Both the position numbers and the translations under genes were made by a program. Shown here piece after piece: positions 18,781 through 28,203 of a stretch of 64,000 nt of DNA (within the stretch, counting starts at the first letter, position 1; each line of letters starts with the position of its first letter). The notes below the pieces were generated by a model. The model had not been told where the DNA came from, did not search any database, and saw only the letters and a program-made list of their open reading frames with translations. This stretch comes from Pseudomonas pharyngis (lineage in GTDB: Bacteria; Pseudomonadota; Gammaproteobacteria; Pseudomonadales; Pseudomonadaceae): positions 1 to 64,000 of the forward strand of contig NZ_BQID01000018.1 of the NCBI RefSeq assembly GCF_021602345.1, in the 5' to 3' direction.

Positions 18781-19041
18781 CTAACAGACCAGCGTCCCGG
18801 GATAGCTGTCCGGTTCATCGCCGGGCAGCGGCAGCGCGGCATTGTACGCACTGATCAGCTCGCGGGCGTATTCGGCCTGATCGTTATCGACCGACAGGCC
18901 CAGCAGACCGAAGATCGGCAACTCGCCCGTGCCGCCCAGCAGATCGCGCCCGACCAGATGCGCCTCGATGCCCTCGCTGGCGAGCATGCCCTTGAGCATC
19001 TCGCCTTCCATCAGGTTTTCCGGTTCGTAGATTCGCTGCAT
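18781..19041 (-). CDS. DUF2007 domain-containing small protein
   Basis: An 86-residue protein. The first 70 residues fit the DUF2007 fold, a small ferredoxin-like putative signal-transducing domain: MQRIYEPENLMEGEML, then EGIEAHLVG and a VDNDQAEYAREL helix. No signal peptide or membrane segment. It starts 9 bp after the CPXCG gene and is probably cotranscribed with it. Function unknown. Confidence 0.75.
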   Translation of the reverse strand: MQRIYEPENLMEGEMLKGMLASEGIEAHLVGRDLLGGTGELPIFGLLGLSVDNDQAEYARELISAYNAALPLPGDEPDSYPGTLVC

Positions 19042-19050
19042 GGCCGTGCC

Positions 19051-19233
19051 TCACTCGTTTTCGCTGAAGACTTCCAGAAACCAGTCCTCTCCATGGACCT
19101 GCAACACAAAGGTGATCGGCCGACAACACACCTGACAGTCTTCAATATAGGTCTGGTCGCCAGCGGAGAGATCCACGGTCGTCTCGACCTCTTCACCACA
19201 ATACGGACATTCATATACTGCGCTTTCCAGCAT
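19051..19233 (-). CDS. CPXCG motif-containing cysteine-rich protein
   Basis: A 60-residue protein with two metal-binding pairs, CPYC near residue 9 and CQVCC near residue 33, giving a likely zinc-ribbon fold. It belongs to a small conserved family in gammaproteobacteria. It is the first gene of the CPXCG-DUF2007-SRAP run. Role unknown. Confidence 0.8.
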   Translation of the reverse strand: MLESAVYECPYCGEEVETTVDLSAGDQTYIEDCQVCCRPITFVLQVHGEDWFLEVFSENE

Positions 19234-19372
19234 CGCGGTCTCCCGGGTGACTTGTGCGTATAATCGCCGGTCTATTTGCAGGGCTATTTTTGTCTGGCTA
19301 CTTTTTCAGACCGTGCCCCGTTGGTTTTCGATCAAAACCTTTACTTACCCTAGCCGTTTCCAACAAGAGAGC

Positions 19373-20539
19373 ATGATGGGCGAATTCGATGCCATCCGAC
19401 CTTACGACGACAGCGAAGTACCTGCGGTACTGGCGCGACTGCTCGGCGACAAGGCGTTTCTAGATATCCTCACCCACTTCCGCTTCCCGCGTTTTGCCGG
19501 TGCCTTCGGCTGGATGCTCAAACCACTTATAGCCCATCGGCTGCGTCGTGAGTTTGCCGACGTGACCTCCGTGGCCACGTTGCAGGACAAGGTCGAGTTC
19601 TACGTCGACCACACCATCGAGCGCGCCACCGACGGCGTGACCTACACCGGTGTCGAGCAATTCAAGTCCGGCAGCGCTTATCTGTTCATCGCCAACCACC
19701 GCGACATCGTGATGGACCCGGCCTTCGTCAACTACGCCGTGTACCACGCCGGCCTGCCGACCCCGCGCATCGCGATTGGCGACAACCTGCTGCAAAAGCC
19801 GTTCGTCAGCGACCTGATGCGCTTGAACAAGAGCTTTATCGTGCACCGTTCGATCACCGGGCGCCGCGAGAAAATGGCCGCCTACCAGCTGCTTTCGGCC
19901 TACATCAACCACTCGATCCGCAACGACTGCGCCTCGATCTGGATCGCCCAGGCCGAGGGCCGGGCCAAGGACGGCGATGACCGTACCGAGTCGGCAATTC
20001 TCAAGATGTTCCACATGAGTCGCAAGGACGAGCCGTTCGGCGAAGTCATTCAGTCGCTGAACCTGACCCCGGTGTCGATCAGCTACGAATACGACCCGTG
20101 CGATCAGGCCAAGGCCCGCGAGCTGTACATCCGCGCCACCACCGGCACCTACAGCAAGGCGCCGGGCGAGGATGACGTCAGCATCGCCAAGGGCATCACC
20201 GGCTACAAGGGCCGGGTGCACGTGAACTTCGCCGCGCCGATCACCGAGCTGTACGAGGACACCAAGCAATTGGCGGTCGAGATGGACAAGCAGATTCTCG
20301 GCGGCTACCGGTTGTTCCCGGTGCATTACCTGGCATACGCGCAGTGGGCTGATGCCGATCCGCAGTTGAACGTACCGAAGGCTGCCGAAGTGTTCGGTGC
20401 CGAGGAACTGGCCAAGGCCCAGGAAGAATGGCAGAACCGTCTGGACGCCTGCCCCGAGGAGCATCGTCCGTATCTGGTGCTGCAATATGCGACGCCGGTG
20501 CGCAATCAGTACCGGGTCAAGGCTGGCCTGCCGCTGTAA
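19373..20539 (+). CDS. 1-acyl-sn-glycerol-3-phosphate acyltransferase family protein
   Basis: A 388-residue PlsC-like acyltransferase with the catalytic NHRDIVMD (HxxxxD) near residues 107-114 and a downstream EGRAKDGDD segment that may bind glycerol phosphate. I set the start at the ATG at 19373 (AGAGAG upstream), because the in-frame extension upstream looks non-coding. It lacks an obvious membrane anchor. Likely function is acyl transfer in phospholipid synthesis or remodelling; the acceptor is not known. Confidence 0.8.
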   Translation: MMGEFDAIRPYDDSEVPAVLARLLGDKAFLDILTHFRFPRFAGAFGWMLKPLIAHRLRREFADVTSVATLQDKVEFYVDHTIERATDGVTYTGVEQFKSGSAYLFIANHRDIVMDPAFVNYAVYHAGLPTPRIAIGDNLLQKPFVSDLMRLNKSFIVHRSITGRREKMAAYQLLSAYINHSIRNDCASIWIAQAEGRAKDGDDRTESAILKMFHMSRKDEPFGEVIQSLNLTPVSISYEYDPCDQAKARELYIRATTGTYSKAPGEDDVSIAKGITGYKGRVHVNFAAPITELYEDTKQLAVEMDKQILGGYRLFPVHYLAYAQWADADPQLNVPKAAEVFGAEELAKAQEEWQNRLDACPEEHRPYLVLQYATPVRNQYRVKAGLPL

Positions 20540-20557
20540 GCGGTTTTGGCCGGATAC

Positions 20558-20590
20558 AAGAACGGCGCCTTCGGGCGCCGTTCTTCGTTC
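20558..20590. terminator. Intrinsic terminator
   Basis: GAACGGCGCC-ttcg-GGCGCCGTTC, a 10-bp stem with a UUCG tetraloop followed by TTCGTTC, between convergent genes. Confidence 0.8.
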
Positions 20591-20867
20591 AAAAGCGGGT
20601 ACTGATCCAAGACACCAGCAGCGCCAGGCCCAGGCAGGCAAAACCGAAGCGGTAGAAGAAGCGGTTCATGCGCAGGGTCGCCCAATCGAGTACCGGCTCC
20701 CGATCGGGTTGGTTCTGGCGCTGGGCCGCGATACTGGCCATGGCCCGTTGTTCACGGCGACGGGTCGCGTGCAGCAGCCAACTGCCGGGAAAGGCCAACA
20801 GCAGGGCGAGCAGATTGATCAGTTTGGCGGGATGGGCGGTAAACAGCGTCATCAAGTGCAGCGACAT
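20589..20867 (-). CDS. Small membrane protein of unknown function
   Basis: 92 residues, with a hydrophobic segment near residues 14-32 and another at the C-terminus (FACLGLALLVSWI), separated by a basic soluble loop; both ends probably sit in the inner membrane. The start at 20867 has GAGG 6 bp upstream. I recognise no named family; it appears to be conserved in Pseudomonas. No function can be inferred from its neighbours. Confidence 0.6.
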   Translation of the reverse strand: MSLHLMTLFTAHPAKLINLLALLLAFPGSWLLHATRRREQRAMASIAAQRQNQPDREPVLDWATLRMNRFFYRFGFACLGLALLVSWISTRF

Positions 20868-21060
20868 CACAGACCTCAATCTAAACCGGTATGGCGAGCG
20901 CCAGACCGACGACCGCGGCGCGGATTCTACCGGAACCCTCCCCGACTGCCCTACCCTTTGCGACAAATAGCCCCTCAATCGACCGATGGCTGTCCTGTGT
21001 CACGGCATCGTCATTTGTTTCAGTCACCCTGCGCGCCTCGAAACCGACACGGAACGCGAC

Positions 21061-21267
21061 ATGCTTCACGCTGAAAACCAGGATCGCCTGTACCTCATCT
21101 CTCCATCCGACGAGCAGCAAGCCCTCGTCGGCAGCCTGGCCTTCAATGTTCAGGACCGTCACTGGCTGGTGTATTGCGCCCTCGGCGGGCACCAGCATGC
21201 AGACTTGCCCGAGACCGACCTGCTGACCGGCGTCAGCGTTCTCGACTTCTATTCACAAGCCGCCTGA
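21061..21267 (+). CDS. Conserved hypothetical small protein
   Basis: 68 residues, acidic and soluble, starting MLHAENQDRLYLIS. The ATG at 21061 has a modest GGAA upstream and a strong bidirectional terminator follows, which supports a real gene. No signal peptide, membrane segment or recognised domain. Confidence 0.55.
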   Translation: MLHAENQDRLYLISPSDEQQALVGSLAFNVQDRHWLVYCALGGHQHADLPETDLLTGVSVLDFYSQAA

Positions 21268-21271
21268 ACAA

Positions 21272-21308
21272 AAAAGCCCGGAGCCATCACTGGCCCCGGG
21301 CTTTTTTC
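21272..21308. terminator. Bidirectional intrinsic terminator
   Basis: AAAAAAGCCCGG ... CCCGGGCTTTTTT, between the convergent small gene at 21061 and yajG. Confidence 0.85.
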
Positions 21309-21323
21309 GCAGCAACCGAATAC

Positions 21324-21908
21324 TTACTCGGCGAGGACCTGACCCACGGTCGGATCCTTGAACAGACGGGTCAGCGCATCGCTCAGCACATCGCTGACCA
21401 GTTTGGTGTTGGTTTCCTGGTTCGGCGCCATGCCGAAACGCTGATCCAGCGAGGCACCGTAACGGCCGCTGTAGCGACGGTTGGCGTTCTGCACGTCGGA
21501 GCGGAAGGTGGCGCCGATGGTGGCTTCGGTCACGTACATGCCTTCTTTGGGCGACTGGTACTTCAGTTCGGCCAAAGTCACGGTCAACTGCGGTGCATTG
21601 GGCGCGTTGTTGGTCGGGGTGAACCCGAGCAGACGCACGGCGGCTTCAGCCTGGGCCTGCAGCTTCGGCAGGATCTGCTCGCGCTGCACGGTGATGGCGC
21701 TGGTTTCCGGGTACAGGCCGCCACGGGTGCCGAGGGTTGGCGACGGACGACCGTCGACCACGCGAACCACGACAGGCTGGCCATGGCCGACCGGTGCCAG
21801 CTGAGTGGTCAGCTTCGGTTCCGGGCTCAGTTGTTGCGGGCTGTGGGCGCAGCCAACCAGGGTCAAACTGGTCACAGTGATCAAACCGAACAACAGGCGT
21901 TGCAACAT
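21324..21908 (-). CDS. YajG family lipoprotein
   Basis: A 194-residue lipoprotein: a hydrophobic signal with lipobox LVGC (Cys near residue 20), then a soluble domain with VVVRVVDGRPSPTLGTRGG near residue 55 typical of the YajG family. The start at 21908 is supported by GGAGAG 6 bp upstream. It is probably anchored in the outer membrane; function not established. Confidence 0.8.
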   Translation of the reverse strand: MLQRLLFGLITVTSLTLVGCAHSPQQLSPEPKLTTQLAPVGHGQPVVVRVVDGRPSPTLGTRGGLYPETSAITVQREQILPKLQAQAEAAVRLLGFTPTNNAPNAPQLTVTLAELKYQSPKEGMYVTEATIGATFRSDVQNANRRYSGRYGASLDQRFGMAPNQETNTKLVSDVLSDALTRLFKDPTVGQVLAE

Positions 21909-22098
21909 GCTCTTCTCTCCAGAATCAGGCACAGACAGGCCGGCAGTATAGCGGTGGGCCACTGTGGGTCACCAGCACTGAAATCTCTGACAAAACCCGC
22001 TGCCAGCGGTTCCTGTCACACATTCGTCACCCCCCATACACGTGCGCGTCACGGCCCTTTGCCAATCTTCCTCACAGATCCCTAAAAGGAGCACTGCC

Positions 22099-22332
22099 AT
22101 GCGCTATCTGATCTCGTTGTTCGCCCCACGCCCACTGCACCGCAGCTTCGCCCTGCTCGATCGCAACGGCCATTGCCAGGCCTTCAAGCAATGCAGCCTG
22201 CAACCGATGGGGGATGGCTGGGTGGAAATCGAGGAAATCCGTCTCAACTGGCTGCATCAGCCACTGCCCGCCAGCGCCCGGGTCGAACAGCAGCGCCCAC
22301 GCGCACGGGCTCAGGCGATGTTGAGCATCTGA
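22099..22332 (+). CDS. Conserved hypothetical small protein
   Basis: 77 residues beginning MRYLISLFAPRPLHRSFALLD. AAGGAG 9 bp upstream of the ATG is a strong ribosome binding site, which decides this start over an in-frame codon further upstream. The C-terminus is Arg/Gln-rich. No recognised domain; it looks like a short Pseudomonas-specific protein. Confidence 0.6.
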   Translation: MRYLISLFAPRPLHRSFALLDRNGHCQAFKQCSLQPMGDGWVEIEEIRLNWLHQPLPASARVEQQRPRARAQAMLSI

Positions 22333-23032
22333 CCGGATGCCTAATAAAAGTCATTAAACTCGACCAACTCCGCGCATTTCTTCGATACAATCTCCCCCCG
22401 ATTATAAGGACGTCTCCTGATCGGGCCCCGCAACAGCGTCAATGCGCTTGCATTGGCATCCAAATCGCCCACAGAGAGCCGCCCACACAGATCGAGTGAA
22501 GCTGGCGTGCTTGCTGTTTCCCTGGCAAATCCCGCTTTTCGCGAATCTGCAGAGCTGTCATGACGCTCGGCCACTGAGTTGTTTGCCCCTCCGGGCACGG
22601 TGCCAGCCCCGGACAGCCCTTTTTGAGGTTCACGTCTTCAAAAGAGCGTGAAAAAAACGGGTTTTCACAACTTCACAAGAGTGTGGCGAGCAAATGAATA
22701 GTTTTGCGTCTGAACATGCACCATTAGCGTCTGAAACAGCCCAACGACACAGGAACGGGAACGCCTCGACTACCGGAGCCTGAAGCCTGTCCGCTACGGA
22801 TTTGGTTGCACAAACGGATGTCTCGACCATAAGTCGAATTGCCAGCCCCGTGCCGAAATGAGTTCATGGGACTCTTGAAGCCAGGCCGCACGCATCCGTC
22901 GAAGTTGCGAAAAATTGCGAAGATTCGGACATGGCACACCTGACCAAGGATACCCGGGGCTCAACTGACCTGCCCTGGACGCCTGGCAGCCATGCCGACA
23001 ATTTGGTGCTGCAGATTTTGGAGACGCGTTAA
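22333..23032 (+). promoter_or_regulatory. 700-bp intergenic region upstream of mqo
   Basis: No convincing protein gene. A TACAAT -10-like box sits at 22386-22391 with a C-rich and GGACGTCTCC stretch after it. A run of five T (22619-22623) follows a GC-rich segment, and GCGTCTGAA occurs twice (22708 and 22728 area). The only open frames are short, lack ribosome binding sites and have atypical composition. The length suggests a long mqo leader or a small RNA, but I cannot name one. mqo itself has GGAG about 8 bp before its ATG. Confidence 0.4.
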
Positions 23033-24541
23033 ATGGCGCATAACGAAGCAGTCGACGTAGTTCTGGTTGGGGCCGGCATCATGAGTGCCACCCTCGCAGT
23101 ACTGCTCAAGGAACTCGACCCGGCGATCAAGCTGGAAGTCGTCGAGCTGATGGATTCCGGTGCCGCGGAGAGTTCCAACCCATGGAACAACGCCGGTACC
23201 GGCCACGCCGGCCTGTGCGAGCTGAACTACACGCCGCAGGCTGCCGACGGCACCGTCGACATCAAAAAGGCCGTGCACATCAACACCCAGTTCGAGGTGT
23301 CGAAGCAGTTCTGGTCGTACCTGACCAAGAAAGGCACGTTCGGCTCGTGCAAATCCTTTATCAGCCCGGTGCCGCACCTGAGTTACGTCGAGGGTGAGAA
23401 AGGCGTGTCGTTCCTCAAGGAACGTTTCAATACGCTGCGCAAGCACCACGCCTTCGCCGACATGGAATACACCGAAGACAAGGCGAAGATGACCGAGTGG
23501 ATGCCGCTGATGATGCCGGGTCGTCCAAAAGACCAGGTGCTCGCCGCCACCCGCGTGATCAACGGCACCGACGTCAACTTCGGCGCCCTGACCAATCAGT
23601 TGCTCAAGCACCTGACCAGCGCCCCCGATGCTCAGGTCAAGTACTGCAAGCGCGTGACCGGCCTCAAGCGTAACGGCAATGGCTGGACCGTCAGCATCAA
23701 GGACGTCAACAGCGGCAGCAGCCGTGAAGTCGACGCCAAGTTCGTGTTCCTCGGCGCCGGTGGCGCGGCCCTGCCGCTGCTGCAGGCTTCGGGCATCGAA
23801 GAAAGCAAAGGCTTCGGCGGCTTCCCGATCAGCGGCCAGTGGCTGCGTTGCGACAACCCGGAGGTGGTCAAGCATCACCAGGCCAAGGTTTACAGCCAGG
23901 CCGCCGTGGGTTCGCCACCGATGTCCGTGCCGCACCTCGATACCCGCGTGGTCGACGGTAAGAAATCCCTGCTGTTTGGGCCATACGCCGGTTTCACCAC
24001 CAAGTTCCTCAAGCACGGCTCCTTCATGGACCTGCCGCTGTCGGTTCGCGCCGGCAACATCGGGCCGATGCTGGCCGTGGCGAAAAACAACATGGACCTG
24101 ACCAAGTACCTGGTCAGCGAAGTGATGCAATCGATGGAACAGCGCCTGGAATCCCTGCGCCGTTTCTACCCCGAGGCGAAAGCCGAAGACTGGCGCCTGG
24201 AAGTGGCCGGCCAACGGGTGCAGATCATCAAGAAAGACCCGAAAAAAGGCGGCATCCTGCAGTTCGGTACCGAACTGGTGGCCGCGAAGGACGGCTCCCT
24301 CGCCGCCCTGCTCGGTGCTTCGCCGGGTGCTTCGGTGACCGTCTCGATCATGCTGGAACTGATCGAGAAGTGCTTCCCGGCCAAGGCCAAGGGTGAATGG
24401 GCTGCCAAACTGGCGGAAATCTTCCCGGCCCGTGAAAAGGTCCTGGAAACCGACGCGGCGCTGTATCGCAAGATCAACACGCAGAACAACATTGCGCTTG
24501 AACTGGTGGAAGAAAGCAGCGAGACCCCAAGCTTCGCTTGA
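23033..24541 (+). CDS. mqo: Malate:quinone oxidoreductase
   Basis: A 502-residue peripheral membrane flavoprotein that oxidises malate to oxaloacetate and passes electrons to ubiquinone, replacing or backing up NAD-linked malate dehydrogenase in the TCA cycle. The FAD-binding dinucleotide motif [17 protein letters not shown] is at residues 9-25. Family segments [20 protein letters not shown] (near residue 50) and [11 protein letters not shown] (near residue 425) are present. It is a full-length single gene with its own terminator and an unusually long upstream region. Confidence 0.95.
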   Translation: MAHNEAVDVVLVGAGIMSATLAVLLKELDPAIKLEVVELMDSGAAESSNPWNNAGTGHAGLCELNYTPQAADGTVDIKKAVHINTQFEVSKQFWSYLTKKGTFGSCKSFISPVPHLSYVEGEKGVSFLKERFNTLRKHHAFADMEYTEDKAKMTEWMPLMMPGRPKDQVLAATRVINGTDVNFGALTNQLLKHLTSAPDAQVKYCKRVTGLKRNGNGWTVSIKDVNSGSSREVDAKFVFLGAGGAALPLLQASGIEESKGFGGFPISGQWLRCDNPEVVKHHQAKVYSQAAVGSPPMSVPHLDTRVVDGKKSLLFGPYAGFTTKFLKHGSFMDLPLSVRAGNIGPMLAVAKNNMDLTKYLVSEVMQSMEQRLESLRRFYPEAKAEDWRLEVAGQRVQIIKKDPKKGGILQFGTELVAAKDGSLAALLGASPGASVTVSIMLELIEKCFPAKAKGEWAAKLAEIFPAREKVLETDAALYRKINTQNNIALELVEESSETPSFA

Positions 24542-24550
24542 TATTGCGAC

Positions 24551-24594
24551 ATAAAAAACGCCCCGCACTCAGTGAGTGCGGGGCGTTTTTTTAT
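24551..24594. terminator. Bidirectional intrinsic terminator
   Basis: AAAAAACGCCCCGCACTC-agt-GAGTGCGGGGCGTTTTTTT, between mqo and the convergent PA4642-like gene. Confidence 0.9.
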
Positions 24595-24615
24595 GCCTTG
24601 GGAAAGCCGCGGATA

Positions 24616-24903
24616 TCAGACGCGGGCTTTCTCGATCAGCTCGATGTATTCCGCAGCGTTGCGTTGATCGCGGATCTGGTCGATGAAGGTCTTGCCGTGC
24701 TCGTCCTTGCCATCGACGTCATAACCGGCTTCGACGAAGAACGTCAGGAAACGCTCGAAATCGTCGATGCGCAGGCCACGGTAGGCCTTGACCAGTTTGT
24801 GCAGCGACGGCGAAGTGGCGTCGACCGGCTCAAAATCGAGGAACAGCTTGATCTGCTCATCGCCGATCTCGTCACCAATCACTTGCTTCTTATCTTTACG
24901 CAT
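24616..24903 (-). CDS. PA4642-like conserved protein
   Basis: A 95-residue soluble, charged protein (starts MRKDKKQVIGDEIGDEQIKL, ends EYIELIEKARV). The position beside mqo matches the P. aeruginosa PA4642 family. No known catalytic motif. The helical C-terminal part (DEHGKTFIDQIRDQRN) looks like a small alpha-helical bundle. Function unknown. Confidence 0.7.
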   Translation of the reverse strand: MRKDKKQVIGDEIGDEQIKLFLDFEPVDATSPSLHKLVKAYRGLRIDDFERFLTFFVEAGYDVDGKDEHGKTFIDQIRDQRNAAEYIELIEKARV

Positions 24904-24966
24904 TGCCGACTCCAGCTCGCAGACATTTCACGGGGCGGGCAGTTTACCCCTGCGCAGGCACAAGGC

Positions 24967-25446
24967 TCAACGCGAGCGCGTACTGCCGGTGTGCAAATCG
25001 GCCCAGATGTGGCCGTTGGCGTAACTGAGAAATTGCACGTAGACCGTATCGTTGCGCAACAGATCGATCACCACCCGGTACTGGGCCAGCGGGTAGTAGA
25101 GCGTGAGAGTCTTGCTCTTGTCGTCGTACACCGGCTTTTTCAGGCTTTTGCTTTCGCCATCGAAGTTGACCAGCACCTGATTGATCGTCGCGCCCTTGTT
25201 CAGGGATTTGCCCTTGAGGCGGATCATCAATGGCGAGGTCACCGGGATCGGCTGTTGGTTGGATTGGCGCTGGGCCCCCACGACCACTGAATAGTCGGTG
25301 ACCTGCAACAGTTGCTGCTGCTCGGGTTCCGCATCGCGCAGGGTCAGGTCGTCCGGCGGCAGGGATTGACTGTGCATCGGGGCGGCGGCCAGGGGCAGGC
25401 TGAGGGTCAGCAACAGGGCGGCGCAGCTGCGGATCAAGAGGCTCAT
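24967..25446 (-). CDS. Hypothetical secreted protein
   Basis: 159 residues with a clear Sec signal peptide (about residues 1-22, cleavage after LAAA) and a beta-rich mature part with no recognised domain. It is followed closely by the PA4642-like gene on the same strand, with about 60 bp between. Likely periplasmic. No function inferred. Confidence 0.6.
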   Translation of the reverse strand: MSLLIRSCAALLLTLSLPLAAAPMHSQSLPPDDLTLRDAEPEQQQLLQVTDYSVVVGAQRQSNQQPIPVTSPLMIRLKGKSLNKGATINQVLVNFDGESKSLKKPVYDDKSKTLTLYYPLAQYRVVIDLLRNDTVYVQFLSYANGHIWADLHTGSTRSR

Positions 25447-25494
25447 GACAGGCTCCGGGGGGCGGGGCCGAGCACTTTAGCAGTCTTTAAAAGC

Positions 25495-25524
25495 AAAAGA
25501 TCGCAGCCTGGGGCTGCGATCTTT
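25495..25524. terminator. Intrinsic terminator
   Basis: AAAGATCGCAGCC-tgg-GGCTGCGATCTTT, located just after the hpt stop on the minus strand. Confidence 0.8.
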
Positions 25525-25533
25525 CAGGGGTTC

Positions 25534-26091
25534 TTACATGCCTTTGACGGCGAAGATCCCGTTGGCGTTGCGCCAGTAGCCTTTGTAGTCCATGCCGTAG
25601 CCGAAGATGTAACGGTCGATGCACGGCAGACCGACGAAATCGGCTTTCAGGTCAGGACGGGCCTTGCGGTCGTGGTCCTTGTCGATCAGCACGGCGGTGT
25701 GCACTTTGCGCGCGCCGGCGTGACGGCAGAAGTCGATGATCGCGCCCAGGGTGTGCCCTTCGTCGAGAATGTCGTCGATGATCAGCACATCACGGTCGAT
25801 GAACGAGACTTCCGGCTTGGCTTTCCAGAACAGGTCGCCGCCGCTGGTTTCGTTGCGATAGCGGGTGGCGTGCAGGTAGGACGCTTCCAGCGGGAACTGC
25901 AGATGGGTCAGCAGTTTGCCGGAGAAGATCAGGCCGCCGTTCATCACGCAGAACACCACCGGGTTACTGTCGGCCAGTTGTTCGTTGATTTGTGCACCGA
26001 CGCGGGCAATGGCAGCCTCGACTTCAGCTTCGGTGTACAGGCAGTCAGCCTCTCGCATGATTTGACGGATATGCTCGAGATCAGCGGACAT
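25534..26091 (-). CDS. hpt: Hypoxanthine-guanine phosphoribosyltransferase
   Basis: A 185-residue type I phosphoribosyltransferase for purine salvage, converting hypoxanthine or guanine plus PRPP to IMP or GMP. The PRPP-binding motif VLIIDDILDEGHTLG is near residues 97-111. Start set at 26091 (MSADLEHIRQ), the conserved N-terminus, rather than a longer in-frame start. It is divergent from upp, so purine and pyrimidine salvage share this intergenic region. Confidence 0.92.
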   Translation of the reverse strand: MSADLEHIRQIMREADCLYTEAEVEAAIARVGAQINEQLADSNPVVFCVMNGGLIFSGKLLTHLQFPLEASYLHATRYRNETSGGDLFWKAKPEVSFIDRDVLIIDDILDEGHTLGAIIDFCRHAGARKVHTAVLIDKDHDRKARPDLKADFVGLPCIDRYIFGYGMDYKGYWRNANGIFAVKGM

Positions 26092-26182
26092 GGCGCTCTC
26101 CAAGGGGGGTCTGTTTCGGAAAAGCGAGCAAAGGTACGCATCCCGCACGGCCGAATCAAGCATTTGTGGACTAACGTACTGT

Positions 26183-26219
26183 ATGTCCTATAGGACATCA
26201 CCGTCGGATAGATTAATCT
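26183..26219. promoter_or_regulatory. Palindromes in the hpt-upp divergent promoter
   Basis: ATGTCCTATAGGACAT (26183-26198) is a perfect 16-bp palindrome, and AGATTAATCT (26210-26219) is a perfect 10-bp palindrome 11 bp further on. Both lie within 75 bp of the upp start and may be an operator and a -10/operator pair. The regulator is unknown. Confidence 0.5.
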
Positions 26220-26256
26220 AGGCCGGTTTTTTTGCCCGCCGCCGGAGCCTTTCCCC

Positions 26257-26895
26257 ATGTCCATCCAAGAGATCCGCCATCCGCTGATCCGTCACAAACT
26301 TGGCCTTATGCGCCGTGCAGACATCAGCACCAAGAATTTCCGCGAACTCGCGCAGGAAGTCGGTGCCCTGTTGACCTATGAAGCGACCAAAGACCTGCCG
26401 CTGGAAACCTACGATATCGAAGGTTGGTGCGGCACTGTGTCGGTCGAGAAAATCGCCGGCAAGAAAATTACCGTCGTGCCGATCCTGCGTGCCGGCATCG
26501 GCATGCTCGAAGGCGTGTTGAGCCTGATCCCGGGCGCAAAAGTCAGTGCCGTGGGCGTTGCCCGTAACGAAGAAACCCTGCAGGCCCACACCTACCTGGA
26601 AAAACTGGTTCCGGAAATCGACGAACGCCTGGCGATGATCATCGACCCGATGCTCGCCACCGGCAGCTCCATGGTCGCAACCATCGACCTGCTGAAGAAA
26701 GCCGGTTGCAAGGACATCCGCGCGATGGTGCTGGTTGCCGCGCCGGAAGGCATTGCCGCTGTCGAGAAAGCTCACCCGGACGTGATCATCTACACCGCGT
26801 CCATCGATCAGAAACTCAACGAGCACGGTTACATCATTCCTGGGCTTGGCGATGCCGGTGACAAGATCTTCGGCACCAAGCAGAAGGACGCGTAA
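26257..26895 (+). CDS. upp: Uracil phosphoribosyltransferase
   Basis: A 212-residue enzyme that makes UMP from uracil and PRPP. PRPP-binding segment [16 protein letters not shown] is near residue 130 and uracil-binding [11 protein letters not shown] is at the C-terminus, as in the family. It precedes the uracil permease gene by 2 bp, so uptake and salvage are one operon. Confidence 0.95.
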   Translation: MSIQEIRHPLIRHKLGLMRRADISTKNFRELAQEVGALLTYEATKDLPLETYDIEGWCGTVSVEKIAGKKITVVPILRAGIGMLEGVLSLIPGAKVSAVGVARNEETLQAHTYLEKLVPEIDERLAMIIDPMLATGSSMVATIDLLKKAGCKDIRAMVLVAAPEGIAAVEKAHPDVIIYTASIDQKLNEHGYIIPGLGDAGDKIFGTKQKDA

Positions 26896-26897
26896 GC

Positions 26898-28172
26898 ATG
26901 CAGCAAGAGTTCAACGATCCGCTCTGGCGCACGGTGCTGTCCGGCGCACAGATGCTGTTCGTGGCTTTCGGCGCCCTGGTGCTGATGCCACTGATCACGG
27001 GCCTTGACCCGAACGTGGCACTGTTTACCGCGGGTTTAGGAACAATCCTGTTCCAGATCGTCACCGGACGTCAGGTGCCGGTATTCCTGGCGTCGAGCTT
27101 CGCCTTCATTACCCCGATCATTCTCGCCAAGGGCCAGTTCGGCCTCGCCGCGACCATGGGCGGCGTGATGGCGGCCGGTTTCGTCTACACCTTCCTCGGC
27201 CTGGCCGTGAAGATCAAGGGCACCGGGTTCATTGACCGTTTGCTGCCGCCGGTGGTGATCGGCCCTGTGATCATTTCCATCGGTCTGGCCATGGCGCCGA
27301 TTGCCGCGAACATGGCGATGGGCAAGGCCGGCGACGGTTCGGAACTGATCCATTACCAGACCGCCATGATGATCTCGATGCCGGCGCTGCTGACCACGTT
27401 GATCGTGGCGGTGTTCGGCAAGGGCATTTTCCGTCTGGTGCCGATCATTTCCGGCGTGCTGGTGGGTTTTGCCCTGTCCTTCTACTTCGGCGTGGTCGAC
27501 ACGGCAAAAATTGCCGCGGCACCGTGGTTCGCCCTGCCGGCCTTCACCGCACCGGAGTTCAACTGGCAGGCAATCCTGTTCATCGTCCCGGTAGCTTTGG
27601 CCCCGGCCATCGAACACATCGGCGGCGTGATTGCCGTCGGCAGCGTGACGGGTCGCGACTACCTGAAGAAGCCGGGCCTGCATCGCACCCTGCTCGGTGA
27701 CGGGATCGCCACCACTGCAGCCGGCCTGTTCGGCGGCCCGCCCAACACGACCTACGCGGAAGTCACCGGCGCAGTGATGTTGACCAAGAACTACAACCCG
27801 AAAATCATGACCTGGGCGGCGATCTTCGCCATCAGCCTGGCGTTCATCGGCAAGTTCGGCGCCCTGCTGCAAAGCATTCCGGTGCCGGTGATGGGCGGGA
27901 TTCTGTGTCTGCTGTTCGGTTCGATCGCGGCAGTGGGGATGAACACCCTGATCCGTCACAAGATCGACCTGGGCGAAGCGCGCAATCTGGTGATCGTTTC
28001 GGTAACCCTGGTGTTCGGTATCGGCGGTGTGCTGGTCGGCACCGGCACAGGTCCGGACGACTTCGGCCTCAAAGGCATCGCGCTGTGCGCGGTGGTGGCG
28101 ATTGCGCTGAACCTGCTGCTGCCGGGCAATGACGGCTGGAAGCAGAAAAAGGCGGATGAGCCGCTGATCTAA
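26898..28172 (+). CDS. uraA: Uracil permease (nucleobase:cation symporter 2 family)
   Basis: A 424-residue inner-membrane transporter with about 12-14 hydrophobic segments. The NCS2 hallmark region around VPVALAPAIEHIGGVIAVGSV (near residue 235) includes the substrate-binding Glu-His, and FGGPPNTTYAEVTGA follows near residue 278. It imports uracil for Upp, encoded directly upstream. Confidence 0.92.
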   Translation: MQQEFNDPLWRTVLSGAQMLFVAFGALVLMPLITGLDPNVALFTAGLGTILFQIVTGRQVPVFLASSFAFITPIILAKGQFGLAATMGGVMAAGFVYTFLGLAVKIKGTGFIDRLLPPVVIGPVIISIGLAMAPIAANMAMGKAGDGSELIHYQTAMMISMPALLTTLIVAVFGKGIFRLVPIISGVLVGFALSFYFGVVDTAKIAAAPWFALPAFTAPEFNWQAILFIVPVALAPAIEHIGGVIAVGSVTGRDYLKKPGLHRTLLGDGIATTAAGLFGGPPNTTYAEVTGAVMLTKNYNPKIMTWAAIFAISLAFIGKFGALLQSIPVPVMGGILCLLFGSIAAVGMNTLIRHKIDLGEARNLVIVSVTLVFGIGGVLVGTGTGPDDFGLKGIALCAVVAIALNLLLPGNDGWKQKKADEPLI

Positions 28173-28203
28173 ACTTTTAGATCTTCATCGCCTGACAGTC
28201 AGC

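Noticed and set aside
22442-22651. A 69-codon plus-strand frame upstream of mqo, plus short minus-strand frames at 22341, 22630 and 22724
   Set aside because: No ribosome binding site, atypical composition (Cys, His, Arg rich) and no recognisable family. The region is better read as non-coding.
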